NCBI GenBank assembly: GCA_900469955.1
Contig: UBYX01000012.1
Coordinates: forward strand, 62,001-126,000
Direction of reading: 5' to 3'
DNA length: 64,000 nt
Origin: Hyphomicrobiales bacterium
GTDB taxonomy: Bacteria; Pseudomonadota; Alphaproteobacteria; Rhizobiales; Rhizobiaceae
Within the stretch, counting starts at the first letter, position 1. Each line of letters starts with the position of its first letter. Made by a program: the position numbers and the translations under genes. Positions 34,763 through 45,154 of the stretch are shown piece after piece. Under the pieces are notes generated by a model, which saw only the letters and a program-made list of their open reading frames with translations, was not told the origin of the DNA and did no database searches.

Positions 34763-35250
34763 AGGAACGCGCCTCCTTTCTTTCGCGGCCGTTGGCGGCC
34801 CTGATCGTCATCGTCGTTGCGGTTGTCCTCGATCAGGTGGTGAAGATCGCCGTCGAAAATTATCTTCCGATGGAAGAGGCGGTGTCCTTGCTGCCCGTCC
34901 TGGCGCTGTACCGCACCTATAATCTGGGCGTCGCTTTCTCTCTCCTGTCCGGGATGGAGCGCGAATTCATCATCGGCATGCGGATCGTCATCGTCGCCTT
35001 CGTCGTCTGGCTCTGGCGCCGCACTCCGAAGGATCGGGCCTTCGCCCATGCGGGTTTCGCGCTGATCATTGCGGGTGCGATCGGCAATCTGATCGACGGG
35101 TTCCTGTATGGCCACGTGATCGACTACATCCTGTTCCACACGGCAACATGGTCGTTCGCGGTATTTAATCTGGCGGACAGTTTCATCACCATCGGTGCCG
35201 GCCTGGTGATCGTAGACGAGCTTTTCGGACCGAAAACGGTCGATCAGTAA
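34759..35250 (+). CDS. lspA: Lipoprotein signal peptidase (signal peptidase II)
   Basis: 163-residue aspartic protease with four membrane helices that cleaves prolipoprotein signal peptides. Family motifs are [31 protein letters not shown] with the first catalytic Asp, and [15 protein letters not shown] with the second. Overlaps the TrmH-type gene by four bases. The later lipoprotein N-acyltransferase lnt is also in this window, so two of the three lipoprotein-maturation steps are represented. Confidence 0.95.
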   Translation: MKERASFLSRPLAALIVIVVAVVLDQVVKIAVENYLPMEEAVSLLPVLALYRTYNLGVAFSLLSGMEREFIIGMRIVIVAFVVWLWRRTPKDRAFAHAGFALIIAGAIGNLIDGFLYGHVIDYILFHTATWSFAVFNLADSFITIGAGLVIVDELFGPKTVDQ

Positions 35251-35306
35251 AATTTTACCTGATTGCTCTAAGGATTGGGAAAGAAACCTCGCCTAGTCTT
35301 TCCCAT

Positions 35307-37085
35307 ATGCGCGACATTGCCGAAATACATGAGCGTATCGCCAAAGCGTTCGCGTCTCCCGCCTCGGCCGATAGTGCCGAACCGCTGGCGGAGCAGGCCG
35401 TGCCTGCCTTAGGGCTTGGTCCGCGCGAGGAGCCCCGCCCACCCGCCAATGCCGTCGCGGCGCTGTTTTCCCGCATCTTCGAGTGGCGCCGCAAGCGCAC
35501 CGTTTCCCGCCTGCATCAGGCCTGGAAAGATGCCGAGTCCGCCAGCGCGGCAAAGTCCCGGCAGATCGCGACGGTTGTACATGAAATCCGCACGCCGTTG
35601 AACGGCATCCTCGGGATGACGCATCTGCTTGGTCAGACGAAGCTGACTGCGGAGCAGCAGAACTATCTGAGCGGCATCCGCCAGTCCGGTTATGCGCTGG
35701 CGCAGCTCGTCGAGGATCTGCTCGACTATTCGACGCTGGAAGCCGGTCGTTTCAGGCTCAATAATCGAGCCGAGAACCTCAGGCATGTGATCGAAAGCGT
35801 GGTTGAACTGCTGGCGCCCCGCGCGCATGAAAAGCGCATCGAGATCGCCGCCACGGTGGACGCCAATCTGCCCGATCTGCTGGATTTCGACCCGGCGCGC
35901 ATTCGGCAGGTGCTTTTCAACGTGATCGGCAACGCCGTGAAATTCACCACGGAGGGCGGCGTTCTGGTGCGGGCCCGTGTCGACAACGGGAACGTAGCCA
36001 TTGCGGTCGTCGATAGCGGTCCCGGCATGACGCCCGACGAACAGCGGCGGATTTTCCAGGAGTTCGAACAGATAGGTACCGCCGAGACGAGGAGCGGAGG
36101 CACTGGCCTCGGCCTGGGAATTGCTTCGCGCATCCTCACCGAATTCGGAGGTTCGCTCTCCGTTGCGAGCCGTAAGGAAAGCGGGAGCACGTTCACAGTC
36201 CGTTTTCCGCTGCAGCTCGCCGAGGTCGCGCAGTCCGGTACCGTCGAGCGCAACCAGTTGCTGGCCCGCTCCCGCGTCCTGCTTCTGGCACCCGACGGCC
36301 CTGCCGCGCGGGCGACGGTTTCGACCATCGAGACGCTGGGCGGCCGCTGCCGGCATGTGTCGAATACGGCGGACGCGCAGATGCTGATCGACAGGGCGGA
36401 GGCGGGAGCCGTGCCCTATACGGATCTCATCGTCGACCATCGGCTTGCGTCCGACTATGCCAACGAAAAAGCCCATGCGCCGCTGCATCGTATCCTGCTC
36501 GTCAACCCGGAGGAGCGGGCCTCACAGCCCCAGGATTTCTTCGACGCCTGGCTCATCCGGCCGCTTCGCGAGAAATCGCTGATCGACGTGCTGAGCGGCC
36601 GGCTCAGGGGCTTCGGGACGCGCGATGCGTTGAACGACAACCAGGTACCGCCGCCGCCCGTCATCGAAAAACACCCCGATGGACTTTCTGTCCTGCTCGG
36701 CGAAGATGATCCGGTCAGTGCGCTGCTCACCCGTTCCGTTCTTGTGAAGGCGGGGCATCGCGTCCTCCTCGCCGAAGATTTTCCCGCATTGCTGGACGCT
36801 GCGCTGCAGGAGGCGGACCGGCCCGATCTCATTGTTTCGGATATGCACATGCCGGGAGGGACCGTGCTCGACCTCCTTTCGGCATTGCGCAAAGCCGAAG
36901 GCCAGGGCGGCCGCGCACCTCTTCCGGTGATCGTCCTCACCGGAGAAAGTCGCGAGAATGTCCGCCGGGAGGCTCTTCTCAATGGCGCGAGCATTGTCTT
37001 GGGCAAACCGGTCGACCCGCTGAAGCTTCTGGAGGAGATCCAGGCTTTGGGCGTGCTGGCATCGGGCCGTCAACAGATCCGTTGA
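35307..37085 (+). CDS. Soluble hybrid histidine kinase/response regulator
   Basis: 592 residues, no membrane segment. HisKA box with His92 in VVHEIRTPLNGIL, N box FNVIGNAVKF (205-213), D box VVDSGPGM, G box GGTGLGLGI (264-272); then a receiver-like region (about 321-432) in which the phospho-Asp environment looks degenerate (TDLIVDHRL), and a proper receiver (about 460-585) with Asp512 in IVSDMHMPGG and Lys567. The N-terminal 80 residues carry no recognised sensor domain. Signal and output unknown; it stands alone between lspA and olsB. Confidence 0.92.
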   Translation: MRDIAEIHERIAKAFASPASADSAEPLAEQAVPALGLGPREEPRPPANAVAALFSRIFEWRRKRTVSRLHQAWKDAESASAAKSRQIATVVHEIRTPLNGILGMTHLLGQTKLTAEQQNYLSGIRQSGYALAQLVEDLLDYSTLEAGRFRLNNRAENLRHVIESVVELLAPRAHEKRIEIAATVDANLPDLLDFDPARIRQVLFNVIGNAVKFTTEGGVLVRARVDNGNVAIAVVDSGPGMTPDEQRRIFQEFEQIGTAETRSGGTGLGLGIASRILTEFGGSLSVASRKESGSTFTVRFPLQLAEVAQSGTVERNQLLARSRVLLLAPDGPAARATVSTIETLGGRCRHVSNTADAQMLIDRAEAGAVPYTDLIVDHRLASDYANEKAHAPLHRILLVNPEERASQPQDFFDAWLIRPLREKSLIDVLSGRLRGFGTRDALNDNQVPPPPVIEKHPDGLSVLLGEDDPVSALLTRSVLVKAGHRVLLAEDFPALLDAALQEADRPDLIVSDMHMPGGTVLDLLSALRKAEGQGGRAPLPVIVLTGESRENVRREALLNGASIVLGKPVDPLKLLEEIQALGVLASGRQQIR

Positions 37086-37106
37086 CGGAATCAGTACCGG
37101 AACATA

Positions 37107-37136
37107 TTGTCACAAAAGTTGTCACGTTCCTGTTGC
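37107..37136 (+). promoter_or_regulatory. Pho-box-like direct repeats upstream of olsB
   Basis: TTGTCAC at 37107-37113 and 37119-37125 and a degenerate CTGTTGC at 37130-37136 resemble PhoB half-sites (CTGTCAT). The second spacing is the canonical 11 bases but the first is 12, so this is only suggestive. Confidence 0.4.
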
Positions 37137-37184
37137 AGTGACGTGATTTATGGCGGTGATCCAACCGGTACGGGACGAATCACC

Positions 37185-38057
37185 ATGACACTTGAACTCC
37201 TGAACCGTAACTTGACCTCTGAAAAAACCCAGTCGCCGGCACCTGTTCCGGCAAACGGCGATACCTTCGGCCGCATCGGCACGCTGGAAACCCGTCTTGC
37301 ACGCACTGATCGCGAGATCGATGCCGCGCAGGCCGTGCGTTACCGCGTCTTTGTCGAAGAAATGGGCGCGACCCTGAATTCGGATGCCATGCGCCTTCGG
37401 CGCGATGTCGATTCATATGATGCGATCTGCGACCATTTGCTGGTGATCGACCATGCGATCGAAGGCGATATCGAGGACCAGATCGTCGGCACCTACCGCC
37501 TGCTGAGGCAGGAAGTGGCGCTCGCCAACGGCGGCTTCTATTCCGCGTCGGAATTCGACATCGAGCCGCTGCTCGCCCGCCATCCGGACAAGCAGTTCAT
37601 GGAACTCGGCCGTTCCTGCGTGCTGCCGGATTACCGCACCAAGCGGACGGTTGAGCTGCTCTGGCAGGGCAATTGGGCCTATTCCCTGAAGCATGGCATG
37701 AACGCCATGTTCGGCTGCGCTTCCTTCCCGGGCGTGTATCCGGAAGAACATGCGCTGGCGCTCTCCTTCCTGCATCACACGGTTTCGACCAAGGGGGACT
37801 GGGCAGTGTCCGCCCTTCCGGACCTCTATCGCAAGATGGACCTGATGCCGTTCGAAGGCGTCAATGCCAAGAAGGCGCTGATGGCCTTGCCGCCGCTGAT
37901 CAAGGGCTATCTGCGCCTCGGCGCGATGATCGGCGACGGTGCCGTCGTCGACCATGCCTTCAACACGACCGACGTGCTCGTCGTGCTGCCGATCGCCTCG
38001 ATCTCGAGCCGCTACGTCAACTACTACGGCGCCGACGCCGGCCGGTTTGCGAGCTAA
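37185..38057 (+). CDS. olsB: L-ornithine N-alpha-acyltransferase OlsB
   Basis: 290-residue GNAT-fold enzyme that transfers a 3-hydroxyacyl chain from acyl-ACP to ornithine, giving lyso-ornithine lipid. The pattern AAQAVRYRVFVEEMGATLNSDAMRLRRDVDSYDAICDHLLVID and FMELGRSCVLPDYRTKRTVELLWQG matches rhizobial OlsB. ATG 37185 is used because the upstream frame enters the repeat region at 37107. The second enzyme of the pathway, OlsA, is encoded at 55094. The last four bases overlap the convergent PIN-toxin gene. Confidence 0.93.
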   Translation: MTLELLNRNLTSEKTQSPAPVPANGDTFGRIGTLETRLARTDREIDAAQAVRYRVFVEEMGATLNSDAMRLRRDVDSYDAICDHLLVIDHAIEGDIEDQIVGTYRLLRQEVALANGGFYSASEFDIEPLLARHPDKQFMELGRSCVLPDYRTKRTVELLWQGNWAYSLKHGMNAMFGCASFPGVYPEEHALALSFLHHTVSTKGDWAVSALPDLYRKMDLMPFEGVNAKKALMALPPLIKGYLRLGAMIGDGAVVDHAFNTTDVLVVLPIASISSRYVNYYGADAGRFAS

Positions 38058-38443
38058 CGAACGAGCCGGATCGGCCCGTTATATCTTGCGATCGTCTCGT
38101 CCGAAGTCAGCAGCAGCATGCCCTCAGTCATGCTCTGCGCGATCAGGATGCGGTCGAATGGGTCCTTGTGGATGGATGCCAGGCTTTCGACGGTAAATGC
38201 GTGTTCACTCGTAATAGGAAGTTCTGCGAAGCCGTTGTCGAGTAAGGCTCGGTGCAAAACGCGGGGGTGAACGGGAATGTCATTCTTCCCCAGTGAATAC
38301 TTTACCATCAGCTCCCACACACTCGCGGAGCTAAAAAACAGTGTGTTTTCATTATCTTCGATAAATACTCGTGCAGCCGGCGGGAGCTTGGTAGTGGCAG
38401 CGGCCAGCCACACGAGGAGATGGGAATCGAGCAGGATTTTCAT
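38054..38443 (-). CDS. vapC: PIN-domain toxin of a type II toxin-antitoxin pair (VapC-like)
   Basis: 129-residue PIN endoribonuclease. The acidic metal-binding residues appear in order: Asp6 in MKILLDSHLLVW, Glu in SVWELMVKYSLGK, Asp residues in HKDPFDRILIAQS and the C-terminal TSDETIARY. Such toxins cleave specific RNAs and halt translation when the antitoxin is degraded. ATGA overlap with the antitoxin gene couples translation. Its 3' end overlaps olsB tail-to-tail by four bases. Confidence 0.9.
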   Translation of the reverse strand: MKILLDSHLLVWLAAATTKLPPAARVFIEDNENTLFFSSASVWELMVKYSLGKNDIPVHPRVLHRALLDNGFAELPITSEHAFTVESLASIHKDPFDRILIAQSMTEGMLLLTSDETIARYNGPIRLVR

Positions 38444-38697
38444 TTATGATCGCCGTAGAACATCTCTTCGATTTCTTGGGCGAACATGGTGTCGAAATCA
38501 TCGGGAACGAAAAACTGCCCCTCGAGAAACCCGATCCGACGCTTCTTCTTCGGCTCTTCGGCAGGCGCCTCATCCAGGGGCACGACCTTCACCATCGGCT
38601 TGCCGGCCTTGGCGATAACAAAACCCTCTCCCTTCGCCGCGTCCTCGACCAGACGCGACAGATGAGTTTTCGCTTCATGAATGTTGACGGTCTTCAT
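38440..38697 (-). CDS. Phd/YefM-family antitoxin partner of the PIN toxin
   Basis: 85 residues. The N-terminal DNA-binding Phd fold reads MKTVNIHEAKTHLSRLVEDAAKGEGFVIAKAGKPMVKVVPLD; the C-terminal GFLEGQFFVPDDFDTMFAQEIEEMFYG is the toxin-neutralising tail, with residues typical for binding the PIN active site. Overlaps the toxin gene by four bases. It starts eight bases from a perfect 16-bp inverted repeat, its likely operator. The maeB gene ends 65 bases upstream on the same strand. Confidence 0.9.
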   Translation of the reverse strand: MKTVNIHEAKTHLSRLVEDAAKGEGFVIAKAGKPMVKVVPLDEAPAEEPKKKRRIGFLEGQFFVPDDFDTMFAQEIEEMFYGDHK

Positions 38698-38705
38698 CGC
38701 AAGGC

Positions 38706-38756
38706 CCCGAGTGGACTAAGTCTACTGAACTTAGTCCACTCGGGTGCTGCTTTCAA
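38706..38756 (-). promoter_or_regulatory. Toxin-antitoxin promoter and 16-bp operator palindrome
   Basis: Arms CCCGAGTGGACTAAGT (38706-38721) and ACTTAGTCCACTCGGG (38729-38744) are perfectly complementary with a seven-base centre. On the minus strand TTGAAA (38751-38756) and TAAGTT (38728-38733), spaced 17, form a promoter whose -10 lies in the palindrome, as expected for Phd-type autorepression. Confidence 0.65.
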
Positions 38757-38762
38757 GACGAC

Positions 38763-41045
38763 TCACGTCCCCGCGTTGTAAGCCGCGATCGCCGCCATGT
38801 TGACGATGTCGCTGTCCTTGGCCCCCATCGAGGTGATCTGCACCGACTTGTCGAGCCCGACGAGCAGCGGCCCGATCACGGTCGAAGAGCCAAGCTCCTG
38901 CAGCATGCGGGTCGAGATCGATGCCGAGTGGATCGCCGGCATCACCAGTACGTTTGCCGTCCCCGAGAGACGGCAGAACGGGTATTGCTCCATCCGGTGC
39001 GGGTTGAGCGCCACGTCGGCCCCCATCTCGCCGTCATATTCGAAATCGACCCGCCGCTGATCGAGGATCTTCACTGCCTCGCGCACCCGTTCGGAACGCT
39101 CGCCGATCGGCTGACCGAAGGTTGAATAGGCAAGCAACGCGACGCGCGGCTCGTAACCCATCCGCTTGGCAACGCGTGCGGCTTCGACGGCGATATCGGC
39201 GATGTCTTCGGCATTAGGCATGTCGTGCACGGCCGTGTCCGCCACGAAAATCGTGCGCCCGCGGGAAATCACCAGCGAGACCCCGATCACCTTATGACCC
39301 GGTTTGGGGTCGATGCAGCGGCGAACGTCCTGAAGCGCCGTCGCATAGTTGCGGGTCGTGCCGGTCACCATCGCATCCGCGTCGCCGATCGCCACCATGG
39401 TCGCGGCGAAATGGTTGCGGTCGTTATGGATCAGGCGCTGGACGTCACGATGCAGGAAACCCTGCCGCTGCAGTCGGGCGTAAAGGTGGTCGACATAGGC
39501 CTCCACCCGGTTGGAGAGGCGGGCATTGACGATCTCGATGCCGGGGCGGTCGAGATCGATGCCCCCTTTTTCCGCCGTTGCGCGGATCACGTCGTCGCGG
39601 CCGAGCAGGATCGCGGTTCCGAGCTCCTGCTGACGGAAGGAAATGGCTGCCCGCATGACCTGTTCTTCCTCGGCCTCGGCGAAGACCACGCGCTTCTGGA
39701 AGCGGCGCACGCGCTCGTAGATGCCTTGCGTGGTGGCGGCGATCGGGTCGCGGCGGGCGGAAAGCTCGCGGCCGTAGGCGGCAAGGTCCGTTATGTTCCT
39801 GCGCGCCACGCCGCTTTCCATTGCCGCTTCCGCGACGGCGACCGGGATAGCCGAAATCAGCCGCGGATCAAACGGTACGGGAATGATATACTGAGCGCCG
39901 AAGCGCGGCCGGTTGCCCTGATAGGCCGCGGCGACATCGTCCGGAACGTCTTCTCGCGCAAGATTGGCAAGGGCCCTGACGGCCGCGATCTTCATCGCAT
40001 CGTTGATCTGGCTCGCGCGAACGTCGAGAGCTCCTCGGAAAATGTAAGGGAAGCCGAGGACGTTGTTGACCTGGTTCGGATAGTCCGAACGCCCGGTCGC
40101 CATGATCGCATCGTCGCGAATGCGGGCGACTTCCTCCGGCGTGATTTCCGGATCGGGGTTCGCCATGGCGAAGATGATCGGCTTGTCGGCCATGGAGCGG
40201 ATCATCTCTTCGCTGAAGGCGCCCTTCTGCGACAGGCCGAACACGACGTCCGCGCCCTTCATCGCCTCTTCGAGCGTCCGCTTGGTGGTCTTCACCGCAT
40301 GCGCCGATTTCCACTGGTTCATGCCCTCGGTGCGGCCCTGGAAGATGACGCCCTTGGTGTCGCAGAGGATGATGTTTTCCGGATTGAAACCCATCGCCTT
40401 GATGAGCTCGACGCAGGCGATCGCCGCAGCGCCCGCGCCGTTGCAGACGAGCTTGGTGGTCTTGAGGTCGCGTCCGGTCAGTTCCAGCGCATTGATGAGG
40501 CCGGCAGCGGCGATGATCGCCGTGCCGTGCTGGTCGTCATGGAATACCGGAATGTCCATCAGCTCGCGCAGCCGGCTTTCGATGATGAAACATTCCGGCG
40601 CCTTGATATCCTCCAGATTGATGCCGCCGAACGAAGGCCCGAGGAAGCGCACGCAGTTGATGAATTCGTCGACATTTTCGGTATCGACCTCAAGATCGAT
40701 GGAATCGACGTCGGCAAAGCGCTTGAAAAGGACCGACTTGCCTTCCATCACAGGCTTGGAGGCGAGCGCTCCAAGGTTGCCGAGGCCAAGGATCGCCGTG
40801 CCGTTGGAGATGACGGCCACCATGTTGCCGCGCGTCGTGTAGTCGTAGGCGGTGGCTGGATCGGCCGCGATTGCCTTGACCGGCACGGCGACGCCAGGCG
40901 AATAGGCAAGCGAAAGATCGCGCTGCGTCGCCATCGGCTTCGTCGGATTGATCTCCAGCTTCCCGGGTCGACCTTCGGAGTGAAAGTCGAGCGCTTCCTG
41001 TTCGGTCACGGATGCGCGCGTGCGGGCCTTGTCGTTGACGGGCAT
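38763..41045 (-). CDS. maeB: NADP-dependent malic enzyme with C-terminal phosphotransacetylase-like domain
   Basis: 760-residue MaeB-type enzyme converting malate to pyruvate and CO2. Residues about 1-430 are the malic enzyme ([53 protein letters not shown](P)-site [16 protein letters not shown]); residues about 440-760 are a phosphotransacetylase domain ([15 protein letters not shown] ... [20 protein letters not shown]), thought to be regulatory. Rhizobia have Dme (NAD) and Tme (NADP) of this form; which one cannot be told. GGAGGAG lies before ATG 41045. Divergent from mutS. Confidence 0.95.
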   Translation of the reverse strand: MPVNDKARTRASVTEQEALDFHSEGRPGKLEINPTKPMATQRDLSLAYSPGVAVPVKAIAADPATAYDYTTRGNMVAVISNGTAILGLGNLGALASKPVMEGKSVLFKRFADVDSIDLEVDTENVDEFINCVRFLGPSFGGINLEDIKAPECFIIESRLRELMDIPVFHDDQHGTAIIAAAGLINALELTGRDLKTTKLVCNGAGAAAIACVELIKAMGFNPENIILCDTKGVIFQGRTEGMNQWKSAHAVKTTKRTLEEAMKGADVVFGLSQKGAFSEEMIRSMADKPIIFAMANPDPEITPEEVARIRDDAIMATGRSDYPNQVNNVLGFPYIFRGALDVRASQINDAMKIAAVRALANLAREDVPDDVAAAYQGNRPRFGAQYIIPVPFDPRLISAIPVAVAEAAMESGVARRNITDLAAYGRELSARRDPIAATTQGIYERVRRFQKRVVFAEAEEEQVMRAAISFRQQELGTAILLGRDDVIRATAEKGGIDLDRPGIEIVNARLSNRVEAYVDHLYARLQRQGFLHRDVQRLIHNDRNHFAATMVAIGDADAMVTGTTRNYATALQDVRRCIDPKPGHKVIGVSLVISRGRTIFVADTAVHDMPNAEDIADIAVEAARVAKRMGYEPRVALLAYSTFGQPIGERSERVREAVKILDQRRVDFEYDGEMGADVALNPHRMEQYPFCRLSGTANVLVMPAIHSASISTRMLQELGSSTVIGPLLVGLDKSVQITSMGAKDSDIVNMAAIAAYNAGT

Positions 41046-41165
41046 GTCTCCTCCAGCTTTCAGCTTTTTGTGGGCAGCCGTCCTCTAGGCCGCAGCAGAT
41101 ATTGTCTTTCAGGGGCCAACATCGATAGTGTCGCCAATTCCTGTGCGCAACAAAAAATCGGTTCT

Positions 41166-43895
41166 GTGACCCAATTTGAAAGATTCTCCATCGAAGCCCT
41201 GAATGCCGCCGAGCTCGCCTCGGAGGAAAGCCGCGCGTCGGCCACGCCGATGATGGAGCAGTATATAGAGATCAAGGCGAACAATCCCGGTTCGCTGCTC
41301 TTCTATCGCATGGGGGATTTTTACGAGCTGTTCTTCGAAGATGCGATCGATGCGTCCCGCGCGCTCGGCATCACTCTGACCCGGCGGGGCCAGCACATGG
41401 GCCAAGATATCCCGATGTGCGGCGTGCCCGTGCATGCGGCGGATGACTACCTGCAGAAGCTGATCTCGCTCGGTTTCCGGGTTGCCGTCTGCGAGCAGGT
41501 GGAGGACCCGGCGGAAGCGAAGAAGCGCGGCTCGAAATCGGTCGTAAAACGCGATGTCGTTCGGCTCGTGACGCCGGGCACGATCACCGAAGAGAAGCTG
41601 CTTGTCGCATCCGAATCCAATTATCTGATGGCGCTCGCCCGCATCCGCGGTTCTTCCGACCCGCAAATGGCGCTCGCCTGGATCGACATCTCGACAGGCG
41701 TCTTCCGGGTTGCGGAAACCGATGCGGCGCGCCTGCTCGCCGATATCCTGCGCATCGATCCGCGAGAGCTGATCCTGGCCGACACGATCTTCCACGATGC
41801 GGAGTTGAAGCCGGTCTTCGACGTGCTGGGCAAGGTCGCCGTGCCACAGCCGTCCGTGCTCTTCGACAGCGCCAGCGCCGAAGGCCGCATCGCCCGTTAT
41901 TTCGGTCTCGGCACGCTGGATGGTTTCGGCACATTCTCCCGTTCCGAACTGGCCGCCGCCGCCGCTGCCGTCGCCTATGTGGAAAAGACCCAGATCGCCG
42001 AACGACCGCCGCTCGGCCGGCCGGAGCGCGAAAGCGGCGCCTCGACGCTCTTCATCGATCCCGCCACGCGCGGCAATCTCGAGCTCACCCGCACGCTTTC
42101 CGGCGAGCGCGAAGGCACGCTCCTGAAGGCGATCGACCGTACCGTCACAGGCGGCGGCGCCCGCCTGCTTGCGGAGCGGCTGATGTCGCCTTTGACCGAC
42201 CCGGACCGCATCACCCGGCGGCTCGATTCCATCTCGTTCCTGCTGGAGGAGCCCGGGCTCTGTTCCGAGCTTCGGTCTTCGCTCAAACACGTGCCGGACA
42301 TGCCGCGCGCGCTTTCGCGCCTGGTGCTGGATCGCGGCGGTCCGCGTGATCTCGGCAGCATCCTGCAGGGGTTGGAAGCGGCGCGCGGCGTTGCGGCCTT
42401 TCTTGATGGCGCTCTGCTGCCCGAAGAGCTCGGTCAGGCGCTCGCTGATCTGAAAGGCCTGCCGCTGCATCTGGAATCCATGCTTTCCAACATGCTGGCC
42501 AAGGAGCTGCCGCTTCTGAAGCGTGACGGCGGCTTCCTGGCTGACGGCGCTCATTCGGAACTGGACGAGGTGCGTGCGCTGCGTGACCAGTCGCGGCGGG
42601 TCATTGCCGCGCTCCAGCTTCAATATGCCGAGGAAACCGGCATTAAATCGCTGAAGATCAAGCACAACAACGTGCTTGGCTATTTCATCGAAGTCGCTGC
42701 CGGCAATTCCGGCACCATGACCGACACGCCGGAAGGCAAGGCGCGCTTCATCCATCGCCAGACAATGGCGAGCGCCATGCGCTTCACCACGACCGAGCTT
42801 GCCGATCTCGAAAGCCGCATCGCCAACGCCGCCGATCGGGCGCTGACGATCGAACTGGAAGCCTTTGGCAAAATGGTCGAGGCCGTGACCGCCGAAGCCG
42901 AGGCGATCAAGGCCGGCGCGCGCGCGCTCGCCGTCATCGATGTGGCGGCGGGCCTGGCAATGCTGGCCGAGGAGTGGAACTACCGCCGTCCAGTGGTCGA
43001 TTCCTCGCGCATGTTCGCGATCGAAGGGGGCCGCCATCCGGTTGTCGAGCAGGCATTGCGCCGCCAGTCTTCCGGTCCGTTCATCGCCAACGACTGCGAT
43101 CTGTCGCCATATGGCACTGGCGAGTTTGGCGCGCTTTGGCTGCTTACCGGCCCGAACATGGGTGGTAAGTCGACTTTCCTGCGCCAGAACGCCCTGATCG
43201 CCATCCTTGCGCAGATGGGCTCCTTCGTACCCGCGACTTCCGCCCATATCGGCATCGTCGATCGGCTTTTCTCACGCGTCGGCGCGTCGGATGATCTGGC
43301 TCGCGGCCGCTCCACCTTCATGGTCGAGATGGTCGAGACGGCGGCCATCCTCAACCAGGCGAGCGACCGGTCGCTGGTGATCCTCGACGAGATCGGCCGT
43401 GGCACGGCGACGTTCGATGGTTTGTCGATTGCCTGGGCGGCGGTCGAACACCTGCATGAGGCGAACCGGTGCCGCGGCCTCTTCGCCACCCACTTTCACG
43501 AGCTGACCGTGTTGTCGGAAAAGCTCAATCGTCTCTCCAACGCCACGATGAAGGTCAAGGAATGGGACGGCGAGGTGATCTTCCTGCACGAAGTCGGCCC
43601 GGGCGCGGCCGACCGCTCCTACGGTATCCAGGTCGCCCGGCTCGCCGGTCTTCCGGACAGCGTCGTCGCCCGCGCTCGCGACGTCTTGACGAAGCTCGAG
43701 GATTCCGACCGCAAGAACCCGGCAAGCCAGCTGATCGACGACCTGCCGCTCTTCCAGGTCGCGGTGCGCCGCGAGGAAGCCAAACGCGCCGGACCGTCGA
43801 AGGTGGAAGAGACGCTGAAAGCGATCAACCCCGACGACATGACCCCGCGCGAGGCCCTGGACGCGCTTTACGCGCTGAAGAAGCAGCTGAACTGA
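41166..43895 (+). CDS. mutS: DNA mismatch repair protein MutS
   Basis: 909-residue mismatch sensor. The N-terminal mismatch-binding domain has [14 protein letters not shown] (Phe-x-Glu reader), and the ATPase has Walker [17 protein letters not shown], Walker [17 protein letters not shown] and the HFHELT switch. GTG 41166 is chosen since rhizobial MutS proteins carry a short leader ending in [14 protein letters not shown] 41250 is the shorter option. The frame stays open for another 1.9 kb upstream, but that part is antisense to maeB and unlike MutS. Confidence 0.95.
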   Translation: MTQFERFSIEALNAAELASEESRASATPMMEQYIEIKANNPGSLLFYRMGDFYELFFEDAIDASRALGITLTRRGQHMGQDIPMCGVPVHAADDYLQKLISLGFRVAVCEQVEDPAEAKKRGSKSVVKRDVVRLVTPGTITEEKLLVASESNYLMALARIRGSSDPQMALAWIDISTGVFRVAETDAARLLADILRIDPRELILADTIFHDAELKPVFDVLGKVAVPQPSVLFDSASAEGRIARYFGLGTLDGFGTFSRSELAAAAAAVAYVEKTQIAERPPLGRPERESGASTLFIDPATRGNLELTRTLSGEREGTLLKAIDRTVTGGGARLLAERLMSPLTDPDRITRRLDSISFLLEEPGLCSELRSSLKHVPDMPRALSRLVLDRGGPRDLGSILQGLEAARGVAAFLDGALLPEELGQALADLKGLPLHLESMLSNMLAKELPLLKRDGGFLADGAHSELDEVRALRDQSRRVIAALQLQYAEETGIKSLKIKHNNVLGYFIEVAAGNSGTMTDTPEGKARFIHRQTMASAMRFTTTELADLESRIANAADRALTIELEAFGKMVEAVTAEAEAIKAGARALAVIDVAAGLAMLAEEWNYRRPVVDSSRMFAIEGGRHPVVEQALRRQSSGPFIANDCDLSPYGTGEFGALWLLTGPNMGGKSTFLRQNALIAILAQMGSFVPATSAHIGIVDRLFSRVGASDDLARGRSTFMVEMVETAAILNQASDRSLVILDEIGRGTATFDGLSIAWAAVEHLHEANRCRGLFATHFHELTVLSEKLNRLSNATMKVKEWDGEVIFLHEVGPGAADRSYGIQVARLAGLPDSVVARARDVLTKLEDSDRKNPASQLIDDLPLFQVAVRREEAKRAGPSKVEETLKAINPDDMTPREALDALYALKKQLN

Positions 43896-44018
43896 CCACG
43901 ATTGAGTGGTGGTGAAGAAGGCCGCCTCGTCCTGCGGCGGTCCCCTCATGCTTTTCGACTTGGAACATGCTAGGGCATCCAAATCTGGATTTGAGGCGAC
44001 CTTCGTCGGATATCTGCA

Positions 44019-45044
44019 TTGCCGTCCATTCCCTTGCCCTTCCTCGCCGGCCTCGTCTTCGCGCTGACGCTTTACCGCAGCCTGAAGGGCGTGGAGGTCT
44101 CCGGAACCCGGCGCTATTTCCATGCCTTCCTGGTGCTCTATGCCTTGCAGGGCATCGGTGTCGGCCTGCGCTTCGGTTATGGTGTCGAGGCGTTGATACC
44201 CTTTCTCCCGGTCTCGGCATCGCTGATGCCGCCGCTCGCCTTTCTGGCGTTCCGCGGCATGACCTCGAAGCCCCCGCCAAGGCCCTGGCTCCACCTTCTG
44301 CCGCCTCTTGCGGTTGCTTTCGCCGTGGGCTTTCAGCGCGATCTTGTCGACTTGCTGCTGCTGGTGGTTTTTCTCGGCTATGGTGTCGCGCTCTGGCGGC
44401 TGACGATGTCTCGCGGAGGTGAGGTGATGGCGGAAGCCTCGTTGCAGCGGATGCTGCCCGCGCTCCGTGCTGCGCGCCTGACCGCCGTTCTCATGCTCTT
44501 CTTTGCTCTGAGTGATGCCACACTGGCGCTATACACCAGCCTCTATGGCCCGGGCGACGTGCCGCTGGCTGTCGGTTTGATGAACGTGATCGCGGTCGCA
44601 GCTGTCTTGGCCTATTACTTCGGGCCGGATTTCTCGCAGCGTCGCTCCGCCACCCCGGCAGTGGAGGCGACGGAGGAAGACCGCGCCATCCTCGCCCGCG
44701 TAGAGGCTGCCCTTGATGAGCGCGAGCTTTATAAAAACGAAGACCTGAGTCTGGCGAAGATTGCCCGCAGAAGCGGCCTGCCGGCGCGGGAACTGTCTGC
44801 CGCCATCAACCGCGCGACCGGCCTCAACACCTCGCAATTCGTCAACAACCGGCGCATCGCGGAAGCCTGCCGCCTCCTGCGGGAGAGCGAGCGGACGGTC
44901 ACCGGGATCATGCTCGATGTCGGCTTTTCGACGAAATCCAACTTCAACCGCGAATTCCGCCGCGTCACCGGCCTCAGTCCGGCACAGTATCGAACGCAGG
45001 GCGGCGCGGTGCAAAGCGGCTCCGCAGTACAAAAACGGGCTTGA
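44019..45044 (+). CDS. AraC-family regulator with N-terminal multi-pass membrane domain
   Basis: 341 residues. The first 200 contain six or seven hydrophobic segments ([100 protein letters not shown]); the last 100 are an AraC double HTH ([28 protein letters not shown] ... [29 protein letters not shown]). The regulator would bind DNA from the membrane. It starts at TTG 44019 without a strong ribosome site, so the N-terminus may shift slightly. Ligand and targets unknown. Confidence 0.85.
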   Translation: MPSIPLPFLAGLVFALTLYRSLKGVEVSGTRRYFHAFLVLYALQGIGVGLRFGYGVEALIPFLPVSASLMPPLAFLAFRGMTSKPPPRPWLHLLPPLAVAFAVGFQRDLVDLLLLVVFLGYGVALWRLTMSRGGEVMAEASLQRMLPALRAARLTAVLMLFFALSDATLALYTSLYGPGDVPLAVGLMNVIAVAAVLAYYFGPDFSQRRSATPAVEATEEDRAILARVEAALDERELYKNEDLSLAKIARRSGLPARELSAAINRATGLNTSQFVNNRRIAEACRLLRESERTVTGIMLDVGFSTKSNFNREFRRVTGLSPAQYRTQGGAVQSGSAVQKRA

Positions 45045-45093
45045 ACTTTGTGTCGGGAAGAAACAACTTTGAAACGACCGGCAGCGATAATTG

Positions 45094-45122
45094 TTGGTCA
45101 AGGTGCCCTGAAATCGCTATAG
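45094..45122 (+). promoter_or_regulatory. Putative sigma-70 promoter of glnD
   Basis: TTGGTC (45094-45099) and CTATAG (45117-45122) are 17 bases apart; predicted start near 45129, about 26 bases before the glnD ATG. Confidence 0.5.
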
Positions 45123-45154
45123 CCTCCCCGGCAGGCCGGCACCGGCAGGATAAC

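Noticed and set aside
38706..38744. The long palindrome as intrinsic terminator of maeB
   Set aside because: No T-run follows on the minus strand and it coincides with a well-spaced promoter of the antitoxin gene, so an operator is more likely.
39225..41165. 1.9-kb open frame upstream of and in frame with mutS, which would make a 1556-residue protein
   Set aside because: It is fully antisense to maeB, has no MutS-like sequence, and reflects high-GC codon bias giving few stops on the opposite strand.
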